Assembly: GCF_001921215.1 (NCBI RefSeq)
Contig: NZ_MSIF01000008.1
Coordinates: forward strand, 62,001 to 126,000
Direction: 5' to 3'
Length of the DNA stretch: 64,000 nt
Origin: Actinophytocola xinjiangensis
Lineage (GTDB): Bacteria > Actinomycetota > Actinomycetes > Mycobacteriales > Pseudonocardiaceae
The translations under genes and the position numbers were made by a program. Every line of letters begins with the position of its first letter. Position 1 is the stretch's first letter. The notes under the pieces were generated by a model that made no database searches, was not told where the DNA came from, and saw nothing but the letters and a program-made list of their open reading frames with translations. Shown here piece by piece: positions 7,990-16,773 of this stretch.

Positions 7990-9960
7990 GTGCGATCGCT
8001 TGACGCTGTCCGCAACCTCGGCATCCTCGCCCACGTCGACGCGGGCAAGACCACCCTCACCGAACGGATCCTCTATGCGACGGGTACGACCCACAAACGC
8101 GGCGAGGTCCACGACGGCACGACCGTCACCGACTTCGACTCGCAGGAACGCGACCGCGGCATCACCATCTTCGCCGCGGCCGTGAGCTGTGCGTGGTACG
8201 ACCACTGGATCAACCTGATCGACACCCCCGGCCACGTCGACTTCTCCGACGAGGTCGAACGGTCCCTGCGGGTGCTCGACGGCGCGGTCGTGGTGTTCGA
8301 CGCGGTCGCTGGCGTCGAGCCGCAGAGCGAGTCGGTGTGGCGGCAGGCGGACCGGCACGGCGTGCCGCGGATCGCGTTCGTCAACAAGATGGACCGCGCG
8401 GGTGCCGACCTCGACGCGGCCGTCGCGTCGATCCGGCAACGGCTGCACCCCACACCGCTGGTGGTCCAGCTGCCTGTCGGCAGCGAGCACGGGTTCACCG
8501 GTGTGGTCGACCTGATCAGGATGCGCACGTTGCGGTGGGTCGACGACACCATGGTGGACGGTCCCGTGCCCGCCGAGCTGACCAACGAGGCACGGCGACG
8601 ACGACACCAGCTCGACGAGGCGGTGGCGGAACGACATCCAGCGGCGCTGGAGGAGTTCTACGCGGACTCGGCGGTGTCCGCCGCGACGTTGACCGCAGCG
8701 TTGCGGGACCTGACCCGCAGCGGTGAGGGCGTGGTCGTGCTGTGCGGCTCGGCGTACCGCAACCGCGGGGTCGAACCACTGCTGTCCGCGGTCGTCGACT
8801 ACCTGCCCGCACCGTCGGACCCCGGCGCGCCGTTCGCCGGTCTCGTGTTCAAGGTGGTCGCGACGGACACCGGGCGGCTGACGTACGCACGAATCTATTC
8901 GGGCACGATCCGAAAAGGAGAGTCCGTTGTGAACGCCGGCACCGGACGCAAGGAACGGATCGCGCGCATCCTGCGGGTGCACGCGGACCGGCACACGGAA
9001 CTGGCGGAGGCCAGCGCGGGTGACATCGTCGCCTTCGTCGGTCCGAAGACCGCCCGTGTCGGCGCCAGCCTCTGCGCACAGTCGGCACCCGTACTCCTCG
9101 AACCGCCGACGGTCACCGAACCGGTCGTGTCCGTCGCGGTCGAGACGCGACGGTCCGCCGACACCGAACGACTGGCGGCGGCGCTGGCCCAACTGGTCGA
9201 CGAGGATCCCTCGCTGACCGTGCGCAACGACACCCAGACCGGACAGACCGTGTTGTCCGGCATGGGAGAACTGCACCTGGAGGTCGCGGTGGAGAAGATC
9301 CGGCGCAGCCGTGGTCTGGAGATCAACGTCGGTAGGCCGGAGGTGGCCTACCGGGAGACGGTCGTGTCCGGGGTGTCCGGGCTGGTGTACCGGCACGTCA
9401 AGCAGGACGGCGGCGCGGGCCAGTTCGCCCACGTCGTGCTCGACCTGGCGCCCTGCGACGACGACTTCGTGTTCCGGTCGGCCGTCGTCGGCGGCCGGGT
9501 GCCGCGGGAGTACATCCGTGCCGTGGAGACGGGGTGCCGCGACGCCCTGTCCGAGGGGCCGCTCGGCGGCCACCCCGTGACCGGACTGCGAGTCACCCTC
9601 ACCGACGGCGCCACCCATCCGAAGGACTCGTCGGAAATGGCGTTCCGGACCGCGGGCAAACTCGGGCTGCGGGAGGCGCTGCGCGCATCGGTGATCGCGC
9701 TGCTCGAACCGGTGTCCGAGATCGCGGTCACCGTTCCCGAGGACGCCATGGGCGGCGTACTCGGCGACCTGGCCGGACGCCGCGGCCGGGTCACGGCCTC
9801 GACCACACGCACCGGCACGGTGACGATCACCGCCATCGTGCCGCTGGCCGAGCTGTTCGGTTACGCGGACCGCCTGCGCAGCCGGACCCACGGCCGGGGC
9901 ACGTTCACCGCCCGGCCCGCCGGGTACGCCCCGGCGCCGACCCGGACCGTGACCGGCTGA
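7990..9960 (+). CDS. EF-G paralog / ribosomal-protection-type translational GTPase
   Basis: 656 aa, somewhat shorter than canonical EF-G (about 700). GTPase motifs: AHVDAGKT (14-21), RGIT switch I (56-59), DTPGH (78-82) and NKMD (132-135). Domains II to V follow, ending without the usual EF-G tail. The G domain ([22 protein letters not shown]) looks like EF-G rather than Tet(M)/OtrA, which normally carry NKID. The GTG at 7990 starts the conserved [14 protein letters not shown]; an upstream in-frame GTG at 7945 is possible but lacks homology. EF-G paralogs can serve in fusidic-acid or other ribosome-drug resistance, or split translocation and recycling. The leader ORF and hairpins suggest drug- or stress-induced expression. 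A strong terminator follows. Confidence 0.85.
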   Translation: MRSLDAVRNLGILAHVDAGKTTLTERILYATGTTHKRGEVHDGTTVTDFDSQERDRGITIFAAAVSCAWYDHWINLIDTPGHVDFSDEVERSLRVLDGAVVVFDAVAGVEPQSESVWRQADRHGVPRIAFVNKMDRAGADLDAAVASIRQRLHPTPLVVQLPVGSEHGFTGVVDLIRMRTLRWVDDTMVDGPVPAELTNEARRRRHQLDEAVAERHPAALEEFYADSAVSAATLTAALRDLTRSGEGVVVLCGSAYRNRGVEPLLSAVVDYLPAPSDPGAPFAGLVFKVVATDTGRLTYARIYSGTIRKGESVVNAGTGRKERIARILRVHADRHTELAEASAGDIVAFVGPKTARVGASLCAQSAPVLLEPPTVTEPVVSVAVETRRSADTERLAAALAQLVDEDPSLTVRNDTQTGQTVLSGMGELHLEVAVEKIRRSRGLEINVGRPEVAYRETVVSGVSGLVYRHVKQDGGAGQFAHVVLDLAPCDDDFVFRSAVVGGRVPREYIRAVETGCRDALSEGPLGGHPVTGLRVTLTDGATHPKDSSEMAFRTAGKLGLREALRASVIALLEPVSEIAVTVPEDAMGGVLGDLAGRRGRVTASTTRTGTVTITAIVPLAELFGYADRLRSRTHGRGTFTARPAGYAPAPTRTVTG

Positions 9961-9965
9961 CCGAA

Positions 9966-9999
9966 GGGATGGCCCCGCCCGCACGGGCGGGGCCATCCC
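9966..9999 (+). terminator. strong intrinsic terminator
   Basis: Perfect 15-bp stem (GGGATGGCCCCGCCC and its complement) with GCAC loop, 5 nt after the EF-G paralog stop. Confidence 0.9.
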
Positions 10000-10045
10000 C
10001 GCGTCCGAACGTCAAACCAGGCCGCCGACGGATGTCCTCGCGCGC

Positions 10046-11995
10046 TCAGTTGGTTTGGGTGTTGCGCAAGTGTTTTCCGATGTAACCGACATAGATCCGG
10101 CCGGTCCCACGAATGTCGTTGTGGTAGTGCAGCCTCGGGCTGATCATGCCGCTCTGGGCGATCTTGAAGTGCGCACCCATGAAGATCGTCCCGCTCGGGT
10201 CGACCTCGGTCGGCACCGGCAGGGTTCGCAACGAGGCCAGTTTGGAGCTGTTCCGTACCTGCGGACTCTCGTCGTTGGCGTGCCGGGTGGCGGAGAAGGT
10301 ACGCAGACCGGCGGGGGTGTCACTCAGGTAATTGTGCACGTTGCCGTCGAACGTCCTGTTGAGGACAGCCTGCGCATAGTCCTCGAGCGCGCCGAAGGCG
10401 TCCCAGATCTTTCCGGCCCAGCCGCCGGCCTGGTCGTGCTGGTCGAGGTCGAGGAGTTCGTCGACCTCACCGGTGAAGGTGATGTGGTGCCAGGTGTCGA
10501 GCTTGCTCGCGAGGTCCTCGCAGTCCTGGGGCCGTTGCTTGAGCGACAGTTCGGTGGCCTCGTCGGGGATCCAGACCTGGGCGGCCTGGTCGGAGTTGAC
10601 GAGCAGCTTCCGCAGGCGTCGTACCTCGGCCGCGGCACGGGCGTGCTCATCCTCGGCGACGGCGATCTCGAGCTGGCTGTCCTGCAGCCGTCGGCGCAGT
10701 TCGCCCCGTTCGGCCTCCAGCATCGTCACGCGCGTTTCGTAGGCATCCAGATGGGAGGCGATCGCTTCCCTGTTGGATGCGATTCGGCGGCCGCGCTCAG
10801 CGAACGTGCCCCACTCGATGACACGCTCGACAGTCAGGGGTCCATCACCGAGCACTCGCTCGAGCGCCTGCCACACGGTGGGGGCCCCCTCAGGTAACAC
10901 CGGGTCCGTGTGGGTTGGCGCACCGGTGGTCACGTCAGGAGGCCCTGACTCGACAAGCGGGTCACCGTCAGGGGTGCGGCCGGACTCGTCGGCCCTGTCC
11001 CCCTGATGCTCGTCAACCGCGTCGGGGAGCATGCCACCGGGAAGGGTGACGGTGGTGACCGTCTCGGGCCGAGTGACCGCCAGCTGGAGCCGGTCGGTGG
11101 GCACCGCGTCGTCCGTGGTCCCGAGCGAGGCGACGAGATCGGCGTTGATCCGTTCGGCGAAGGCGCGGTCGACCCGGGTCGCGATCGGCGGCAACGGCGT
11201 GTCCAGCGCGGCTTCTCGCGCCCGCCGGCCGAGGAAGTAGGCAAGGCGGCTGGTGGAGTCGGCGACTATCCGCTCGTGACTGAGAATCTTGTGCCGGCGT
11301 CCGTCCTCGTCGTCATCCGGCTCAACGCCCGACCGGAACGTGCGGAGCGTCCACGGATTGACCGCGTGCACAGGGCCGATCGCGTTGTTGAACTCGGCGG
11401 TGGCGGCAGGAGTGAGCACGTAGCCGCCGGCCAGGCCCACGGTGTCCCGCAGCAGTGTCCGCACATGCCTGGTCCAGGCGGGCATCGGCAGTCGCGGGTC
11501 CGAGCCCGCGACGAAGATCAGCGTGCGGCGGGCGGGGTCGCAGACAGCTTCGACAAGGTCGCGGACCTCATCGACATCCTGCACGAGTTGTGCCTGGCCC
11601 TGTCGGACGCTGCCGGTGGTCGCGTTGAACACGCCCAACAGATCACGGGACAAACGCGGCGGCTTGCCCTGAACGCGATCAGGACCGGTGAGATCAAGCC
11701 ACAGCCACGGCTTCGTGCGTCCGTTGACAGGAGTGTGCACGGTGAGCCGAGTTGTCCAGGTCCCCGTGTTCCTGCCCTCCCGGATCACCGCCCGCAGGAA
11801 CCGGTCCCCACTGCCGTAGGCGACCTCCGCGAGCGACCCCGTCGCGGCCGGCCCCAATGACACCTCGCGTCCCACGGTGAGAGCGTCCGCGTCCAGGCGA
11901 TTCGACCGCACCCATGAGTGCAGTTGCTCGCTGGCACGTTTCTCCACCTCCCCCGGGGGATCATTCACCTCCACGAACAACCGGTAGTGCAGCAC
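10046..11995 (-). CDS. unrecognised 649-aa protein with coiled coil and conserved-looking C-terminal domain
   Basis: GTG start. Visible parts: an N-terminal alpha/beta-looking half (1-330) that includes RTLIFVAGSDPRLPMP, a proline/acid-rich linker (about 335-395), a coiled coil (about 415-475; heptad-rich, Glu/Arg/Leu), and a C-terminal domain (about 480-649) ending SPRLHYHND then GRIYVGYIGKHLRNTQTN. The last segment vaguely resembles the R-x-Y/D-x-x-x-G/IG-H end of RelE-fold proteins, but that is only impression. No signal peptide or transmembrane segment. It shares strand with the HTH-like membrane gene 138 bp upstream; the two may be one module. I do not assign a function. Confidence 0.7.
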   Translation of the reverse strand: MLHYRLFVEVNDPPGEVEKRASEQLHSWVRSNRLDADALTVGREVSLGPAATGSLAEVAYGSGDRFLRAVIREGRNTGTWTTRLTVHTPVNGRTKPWLWLDLTGPDRVQGKPPRLSRDLLGVFNATTGSVRQGQAQLVQDVDEVRDLVEAVCDPARRTLIFVAGSDPRLPMPAWTRHVRTLLRDTVGLAGGYVLTPAATAEFNNAIGPVHAVNPWTLRTFRSGVEPDDDEDGRRHKILSHERIVADSTSRLAYFLGRRAREAALDTPLPPIATRVDRAFAERINADLVASLGTTDDAVPTDRLQLAVTRPETVTTVTLPGGMLPDAVDEHQGDRADESGRTPDGDPLVESGPPDVTTGAPTHTDPVLPEGAPTVWQALERVLGDGPLTVERVIEWGTFAERGRRIASNREAIASHLDAYETRVTMLEAERGELRRRLQDSQLEIAVAEDEHARAAAEVRRLRKLLVNSDQAAQVWIPDEATELSLKQRPQDCEDLASKLDTWHHITFTGEVDELLDLDQHDQAGGWAGKIWDAFGALEDYAQAVLNRTFDGNVHNYLSDTPAGLRTFSATRHANDESPQVRNSSKLASLRTLPVPTEVDPSGTIFMGAHFKIAQSGMISPRLHYHNDIRGTGRIYVGYIGKHLRNTQTN

Positions 11996-12133
11996 CCAGG
12001 ACCTCCAGCCGGTTGGACACCGACGGTCACGTACCTCCGCCGTGACTGTCTGTTACCAGCTTAACGGGGTACCGACACCCGACCGGAGCGTGGACGCCGC
12101 ACCGAACGGGGCCGGGCATCGCGGCGGATCCGG

Positions 12134-13129
12134 TCAGGAGGTGCGTGGCCGGGTCCAGTTGGTGCAGAACGTTCCGGAGCGGTCGGGGGCGCGGTCCTCG
12201 GCCGGGACCTGCCCACAGGCTCGGAACCAGCGGGGACGACCGGACTCGTCGGTGACGAGAACGCCGGGTGTGCCGCGTCCCTCGCTCACGGGCTGTGCAC
12301 CGCACCGGCGGAAGTTGGCCTGCTCGTCACCAGGGTCCTCGAGATAGCTCCAGTCGAGCCAGAGACGGTCGAGGTGTGACGGACCGCGCGCCAGGTAGGC
12401 CCACGTGATCCAGTCGCGGTCCGGGTGTTTCTGGACGCGGAGTTCGATGAGTCGGTCCTGGACCGGTGTGCCGTGCGGACCTGTGTCAGCGAGCAGGGCG
12501 ATGTGGCCAACCCGGTTCGACGGCCCGATGGCCTCCGCGCAGATTCCGTAGGCCAGCGACGGGTCGGGGCCCGGGGACGCACGCCACCACTCACTGGTCA
12601 CCGCGAGGCCGGCACCGAAGCCGACGGCGGCGCCGACCGTGATGACCATGATCGTGCGGAGTCGGCGGCGGGGCTGCGCGGGGACCGGTGAATCGGCCTC
12701 CTGGGTGGCGTCCACCTGGTCGGTACCGACCACGGCCTCCAGGTCCACCGTGTCAGCGGTCGTGGGCGGATTCCGTGTGACGTGTCGGTTTTCCTCCTGG
12801 GCGGCGCCGGTGTCGGACCTGTTCCGGGCGGAGGCCAGGGTGGTCCACCAGTCGGCCCAGGTCTCGAGTTGTTCGGGGACGGCGCGTGGCGGGGTGCCAT
12901 GGTGCAGCAGGCACGCGGCCACGTAGGAACGCACGAACCCCCACCTGGGCAGGCTGTGCGCACGGGCGTCACTGAAGAACTCCGACAGGGTGGCGCGGGC
13001 GAGCCGGTCCACGTCGAAGGTGGCAATGACCTGACGCATCTGGGCCTGCGTCGGGTTGCCGCAGTCCGACCGCAGCCGCCGCATCCGCTGCCGGAATTCG
13101 GCTGTGTTGGCTGGCTGGTCGTCGCCCAT
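12134..13129 (-). CDS. membrane-anchored protein with N-terminal HTH-like domain
   Basis: 331 aa. ATG at 13129 was chosen because MGDDQPANTAEFRQRMRRLRS starts the folded part; the longer reading frame upstream is Arg-rich and unlikely. Residues about 8-75 resemble the N-terminal HTH-like domain found in many actinobacterial signalling proteins (EFRQRMRRLR, PTQAQM). A disordered linker follows, then one transmembrane segment (about 180-203, IMVITVGAAVGFGAGLAV). A roughly 125-aa C-terminal domain, presumably extracytoplasmic, carries cysteines (YGICAEAIG, FRRCGAQ, FRACGQ, TFCTNW). It could sense an external signal and pass it inward. The 649-aa gene lies downstream on the same strand. Confidence 0.7.
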   Translation of the reverse strand: MGDDQPANTAEFRQRMRRLRSDCGNPTQAQMRQVIATFDVDRLARATLSEFFSDARAHSLPRWGFVRSYVAACLLHHGTPPRAVPEQLETWADWWTTLASARNRSDTGAAQEENRHVTRNPPTTADTVDLEAVVGTDQVDATQEADSPVPAQPRRRLRTIMVITVGAAVGFGAGLAVTSEWWRASPGPDPSLAYGICAEAIGPSNRVGHIALLADTGPHGTPVQDRLIELRVQKHPDRDWITWAYLARGPSHLDRLWLDWSYLEDPGDEQANFRRCGAQPVSEGRGTPGVLVTDESGRPRWFRACGQVPAEDRAPDRSGTFCTNWTRPRTS

Positions 13130-13321
13130 GGTGCTGGCCCCTCTCCGCGTTCGCGCCCGTTCGCCCGCGCGACCCCCATACCCCGTGACCTGCGTTCGGA
13201 GGGCGAACGACATGAACATACCGAACTTTCTTCCACCCGAACATGGTGTGTGTTCGGATAACGCGGCGAAGGCGACAGAAAAGGTCCGTGCGATTTTCGA
13301 ACTGAAAGGTGATATTCTCTG

Positions 13322-13747
13322 ATGGGACTGAGACGATCTGTAGTTGGCGGCCTGATCGCGTCAATGCTCGCGGTGATGGCGATATTCACGGCCCCCGCGG
13401 TTGGTCAGGCGAGTGCGAGCACGCCGGCCGCCTATCCGGTCACACCGTACACCCTGAAATATGGCGAGAGCGTCCTCACCGGCTCCATCACGTGGTACAA
13501 CCGCAGCGTCTACATCTCGGGCTCGGTCAAGGCGCGGTCCACGGGAAAACAGGCTCGGTTCCGTGGCGAGTCCGCCTACTGCTATTCACCACTGGAAACA
13601 CGAACGGCGTCGGTCAACACGACTCGCCCGTTCGGATTCTCCCTGAACTGCGACTATCCGGGTGGCTACACCTACGTCTACGTGGCCCTGTGGGACGTCA
13701 ACGGTAACTTCCTGCTCGGCACCACCTGCACCAGACAGGGCTGCTGA
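13322..13747 (+). CDS. small secreted protein
   Basis: 141 aa. ATG at 13322 with GAAAGGTG about 10 nt upstream. Sec signal (VVGGLIASMLAVMAIF..VGQASA) and a compact beta-rich mature domain of about 105 aa with four cysteines (AYCYS, LNCDY, TTCTRQGC). The size and disulfide potential recall small extracellular binding or inhibitor proteins, but no family is recognised. Divergent from the HTH-like membrane gene; terminated by a hairpin shared with the convergent exoprotein operon. Confidence 0.75.
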   Translation: MGLRRSVVGGLIASMLAVMAIFTAPAVGQASASTPAAYPVTPYTLKYGESVLTGSITWYNRSVYISGSVKARSTGKQARFRGESAYCYSPLETRTASVNTTRPFGFSLNCDYPGGYTYVYVALWDVNGNFLLGTTCTRQGC

Positions 13748-13863
13748 ACCGCAGCAGGCGTCCGGCACCGGTTACGGCCAAGCACCCGACAACGGCTTCG
13801 ACCATGGACTCGACACGATCCTCGACGGGATCGAACTCCGCCGCGGTCGACTGTGAACAGGAG

Positions 13864-13895
13864 CCGTGCCGGTCTGGATGACCAGACCGGCACGG
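13864..13895. terminator. bidirectional terminator hairpin
   Basis: Perfect 14-bp stem (CCGTGCCGGTCTGG and complement), ATGA loop, placed between the convergent ends of the small secreted protein gene and the PA-domain exoprotein gene. Confidence 0.85.
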
Positions 13896-13913
13896 GTTCG
13901 TCTCCTCCTGGTG

Positions 13914-16772
13914 TCAGCGCAGGGCGTAGGCGTGGGTGCGGAGTTGGGTGGTGCTGTTGCCGGCTTCGTCGGTGGCGGTGGTGCGGAGCGTGACGTGGCC
14001 GTCGGTGTCGGCGAGGGCCGGCACGGTGAAGATCGCCGATCGGGTGCCGTCCCGGTGTGACCGCATCCTGGCGTCGGCCCAGGTGGTGCCGCCGTCGAAG
14101 CTGACCTGGGTGGCCACCTCACGGATCGCCGGGCCGTCGGCGGCCTGGTGGTACGGGGTGACGGTGACCGTGTGCCGGGTTCCCGCGGCGGCGGTGTTCC
14201 CGGCGTCGACGGGGGCGGCGTACCGCAGGTAGATCAACGGCTGCGGCGCCCCGCAGTCCCGACCGGAGTAGTCCTCCAGGCACATGGTGCCGGGCGGCAG
14301 CTGGTTGCCTGCGACATGTCCCGACGTGAACCGCCACTGGAACCAGTGACCGCCGGGCATCGTGCTCTCCAGCGTGTACCGCTGCTCCTCGGCGGCGAGC
14401 TGGTAGACCGGCAGGCGGGGGTCGTCGGTGTTCAGGGGTACCGGCTGGCCGTTGCCGTCGGTGAGCACGGTGTCGGGCAAGTATCCCATCGAGCTCTCGT
14501 GGTTGGGCTCGGGATGGTTGATGTAGGTCACCGGCGACAGGGCGTCACCGTTGCGGCAGAAGCTGCAGTAGACCCAGTCGGGCCAGGAACCGAGGTCGTC
14601 CGGAACGGCCACCGGTCCGACGGACTGCGACGGGTTGAACCACCTCTCGGTTCGGGTCTCGGGCGTCCGGACGATCTCCATGGACCTCTCCCAGAACTGG
14701 GCGACACCCGTGTCGTACCTGGTCCACATTCGGTGCCAGCGCACGTCCGGTGACGTCGACACATACTCGGTCACGGATCGTCCTGGCGTCTGGCTGGGGG
14801 CCAGTTCCATCGCCCAGTTGACCGACAGGTTGAAGCCCGGGCTGAAGGCGTGCAGCCCCAGGACGTTCCCCTTCCCGGCCGGGCCGTGCAGGGACGTGTT
14901 CCGGGTCGCCAACCGACGCTCGGAGACCGTCTGGTCGATGGACGCCGGAATGCCCCCGCTGAAGTGCTGGCCGAGCTCGTACATGTAGCTCATGCCCGCG
15001 CGCCCGGGGCTGTCGACGCGGACCGTGACCTGCCGCTCGGTGAGCTGCTCGCGAAGCTGTCGTACCTCGTCGGGCATGACGGAGATCAGCGGCAGGTCCG
15101 AGTCGACCGGTTGTCCGTCCTCCAGGATGGGCATCGACCAGTAGATGTTGCACGCGTCGACCAAGGTTCTGTCGCTACGAGGGTCGACGAGGACGGCAAC
15201 CGCCCCGGCGGCGCTCGCCCGGTCCATCACCTGCTTCTCCACGCCACACGCGATCTGCTGGTCCGGGTCGAAACCGAGGACCGCGAGCTTGCCGTTGACG
15301 TCGACGTCCGCGAAGTCGGCCGGGGTACCGGTTCCGACGTCGACCACCTCGAGGTCGGTGTTGCGGAGACTGAGCTCGGGACGATAGTCCGCCACCCCCA
15401 GGACGTGCCGGCGGTTCGGGTAGGCCGCGCGCAGGTTCAGGCCGCGGTCGGTCGTGAGCGTGACGTAGGGCTCGTGCCACTCGCTCGTGAGCTGCATGTT
15501 GAACGCCCCGGTGCGCGCCGGCTGCTTCGTGGGCGCGAGGTAGTGACCGGAGCTGCTGTTGTCCTCGTTGGCCGTCGAGATGTTGTAGATGCGCAGGCCG
15601 TTCGGAAGGGTCCGCATCGAGTCGATCCCGTAACCCATGGGATCGCTCGGCCGGGGAGTGCGCGGGTCGATCCACATGCCGTCGTCCATGTGGAGGTCGA
15701 TCACGCGGTCGCTGTTCACCGCCAGCTCGGGCTCGTGGAAGTAGGTGGTGTGGGCCGTCGTGTCGCGATAGTCGAGGAAGTGCCCGTTCAGGTAGTAGAC
15801 ACCGACCGGGACCGCGTAGGTCATGACCACGGTGGCGCACTGGGGCCTGTCCCCGAGACAGGTGATGCTGGGGTTGGTCAGGGTGCCGGCTTTGGGGCCG
15901 GTCACCCCGATGAGCGGGGCCGCCGTCCCGGTGAAGAAGACACCGAGTTGTTCACCATGCACCCACCGGCCCGGGTCCGCGCTGGCGTGCAGCCGCACGG
16001 TGAGGGTGTAGGTGGGGACGGTGCTGGTCGGCGCGACCGCCAGCGGTGAGCCGTCGAGGGTCAGGCCGGCCAGGCCCTCGGCCAGGTCCCGAGGGGCACC
16101 GTCGCGGTTGTGCGCCCACGCCTGGCCTTCCGGGGTGGCCGGGTCGAACGTCCGGGGCGTGGTGACGGCGTCCCAGAAGGACTCGCTCTCGCCGACCGGA
16201 ACGGACACGGTGGCCCGGCCGGAGGTGGCGGTGCCGGAAACGTAGCTGGAGGCCGGCAACGCCTCGGCCAACCGCTGCGAGTCGGCCGCGGTCGCCACGC
16301 CGGCGAAGTGCACGGTGACCGGGGTGCTCGTGACGCCGAACCCGCTGGTGGCGAGGGCGTTGAGGTCGAACAACCGGCGGTCGACCACGCCGGAGTCCAC
16401 CAACGCGGTCGCCGACGGCGGCACCGCGCTGAGCACCATGGGCCTGCCCGGCGCCTCGATTCCCGTGACCTGAAGATCGGACGCGCCCGCCGGGCCGTCG
16501 GCCGAGAGCGGGTCCACGGTCGGGCCGCCGAGCGCGGTCACCGACAGGCGGCCACTCGGGTCGCCGCTCACGGTCATCCGCTCCCCGGTGAGCAGGGTGA
16601 CCGTGCGGTCGCCCATCAGGACAGCGGCGTTCGGCTCGTCGAGGGTCAGCGCGCCCGAGGGTTGTTCGGCAGCGGCGGCGGTGACGGTGCCGGTCGCGGC
16701 GAGGCCGAGGATGGCCGCGGCCACGAGGATCCGGCGACCGGCGCCAGGTCTGGGTGGTGGTGTGTGTCGCAT
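13914..16772 (-). CDS. large secreted protein with PA-type domain, translationally coupled to a subtilisin
   Basis: 952 aa. ATG at 16772 follows the subtilisin TGA by one nucleotide, indicating coupling. Signal peptide at about 15-36. The N-terminal segment (AVLMGDRTVTLLTGERMTV) matches the opening of many actinobacterial S8 peptidases, but no Asp/His/Ser catalytic blocks follow. A protease-associated (PA)-like segment appears around 490-580 (GKLAVLGFDPDQQIACG, AGAVAVLVDP, LPLISV). The C-terminal about 120 residues look like an Ig/FN-type beta domain (VSFDGGTTWADA, TATDEAGNST). It reads as a non-catalytic relative of the long S8 exoproteases, possibly a substrate-binding partner or inhibitor of the neighbouring protease. 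Confidence 0.75.
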   Translation of the reverse strand: MRHTPPPRPGAGRRILVAAAILGLAATGTVTAAAAEQPSGALTLDEPNAAVLMGDRTVTLLTGERMTVSGDPSGRLSVTALGGPTVDPLSADGPAGASDLQVTGIEAPGRPMVLSAVPPSATALVDSGVVDRRLFDLNALATSGFGVTSTPVTVHFAGVATAADSQRLAEALPASSYVSGTATSGRATVSVPVGESESFWDAVTTPRTFDPATPEGQAWAHNRDGAPRDLAEGLAGLTLDGSPLAVAPTSTVPTYTLTVRLHASADPGRWVHGEQLGVFFTGTAAPLIGVTGPKAGTLTNPSITCLGDRPQCATVVMTYAVPVGVYYLNGHFLDYRDTTAHTTYFHEPELAVNSDRVIDLHMDDGMWIDPRTPRPSDPMGYGIDSMRTLPNGLRIYNISTANEDNSSSGHYLAPTKQPARTGAFNMQLTSEWHEPYVTLTTDRGLNLRAAYPNRRHVLGVADYRPELSLRNTDLEVVDVGTGTPADFADVDVNGKLAVLGFDPDQQIACGVEKQVMDRASAAGAVAVLVDPRSDRTLVDACNIYWSMPILEDGQPVDSDLPLISVMPDEVRQLREQLTERQVTVRVDSPGRAGMSYMYELGQHFSGGIPASIDQTVSERRLATRNTSLHGPAGKGNVLGLHAFSPGFNLSVNWAMELAPSQTPGRSVTEYVSTSPDVRWHRMWTRYDTGVAQFWERSMEIVRTPETRTERWFNPSQSVGPVAVPDDLGSWPDWVYCSFCRNGDALSPVTYINHPEPNHESSMGYLPDTVLTDGNGQPVPLNTDDPRLPVYQLAAEEQRYTLESTMPGGHWFQWRFTSGHVAGNQLPPGTMCLEDYSGRDCGAPQPLIYLRYAAPVDAGNTAAAGTRHTVTVTPYHQAADGPAIREVATQVSFDGGTTWADARMRSHRDGTRSAIFTVPALADTDGHVTLRTTATDEAGNSTTQLRTHAYALR

Positions 16773-16773
16773 G

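Noticed and set aside
7990-9960. calling the EF-G paralog a tetracycline resistance gene
   Set aside because: The G-domain sequence ([16 protein letters not shown]) is EF-G-like, not Tet(M)/OtrA-like; specificity cannot be read.
7966-9996. 676-codon open frame on the minus strand
   Set aside because: Mirror of the EF-G paralog; no protein family features.
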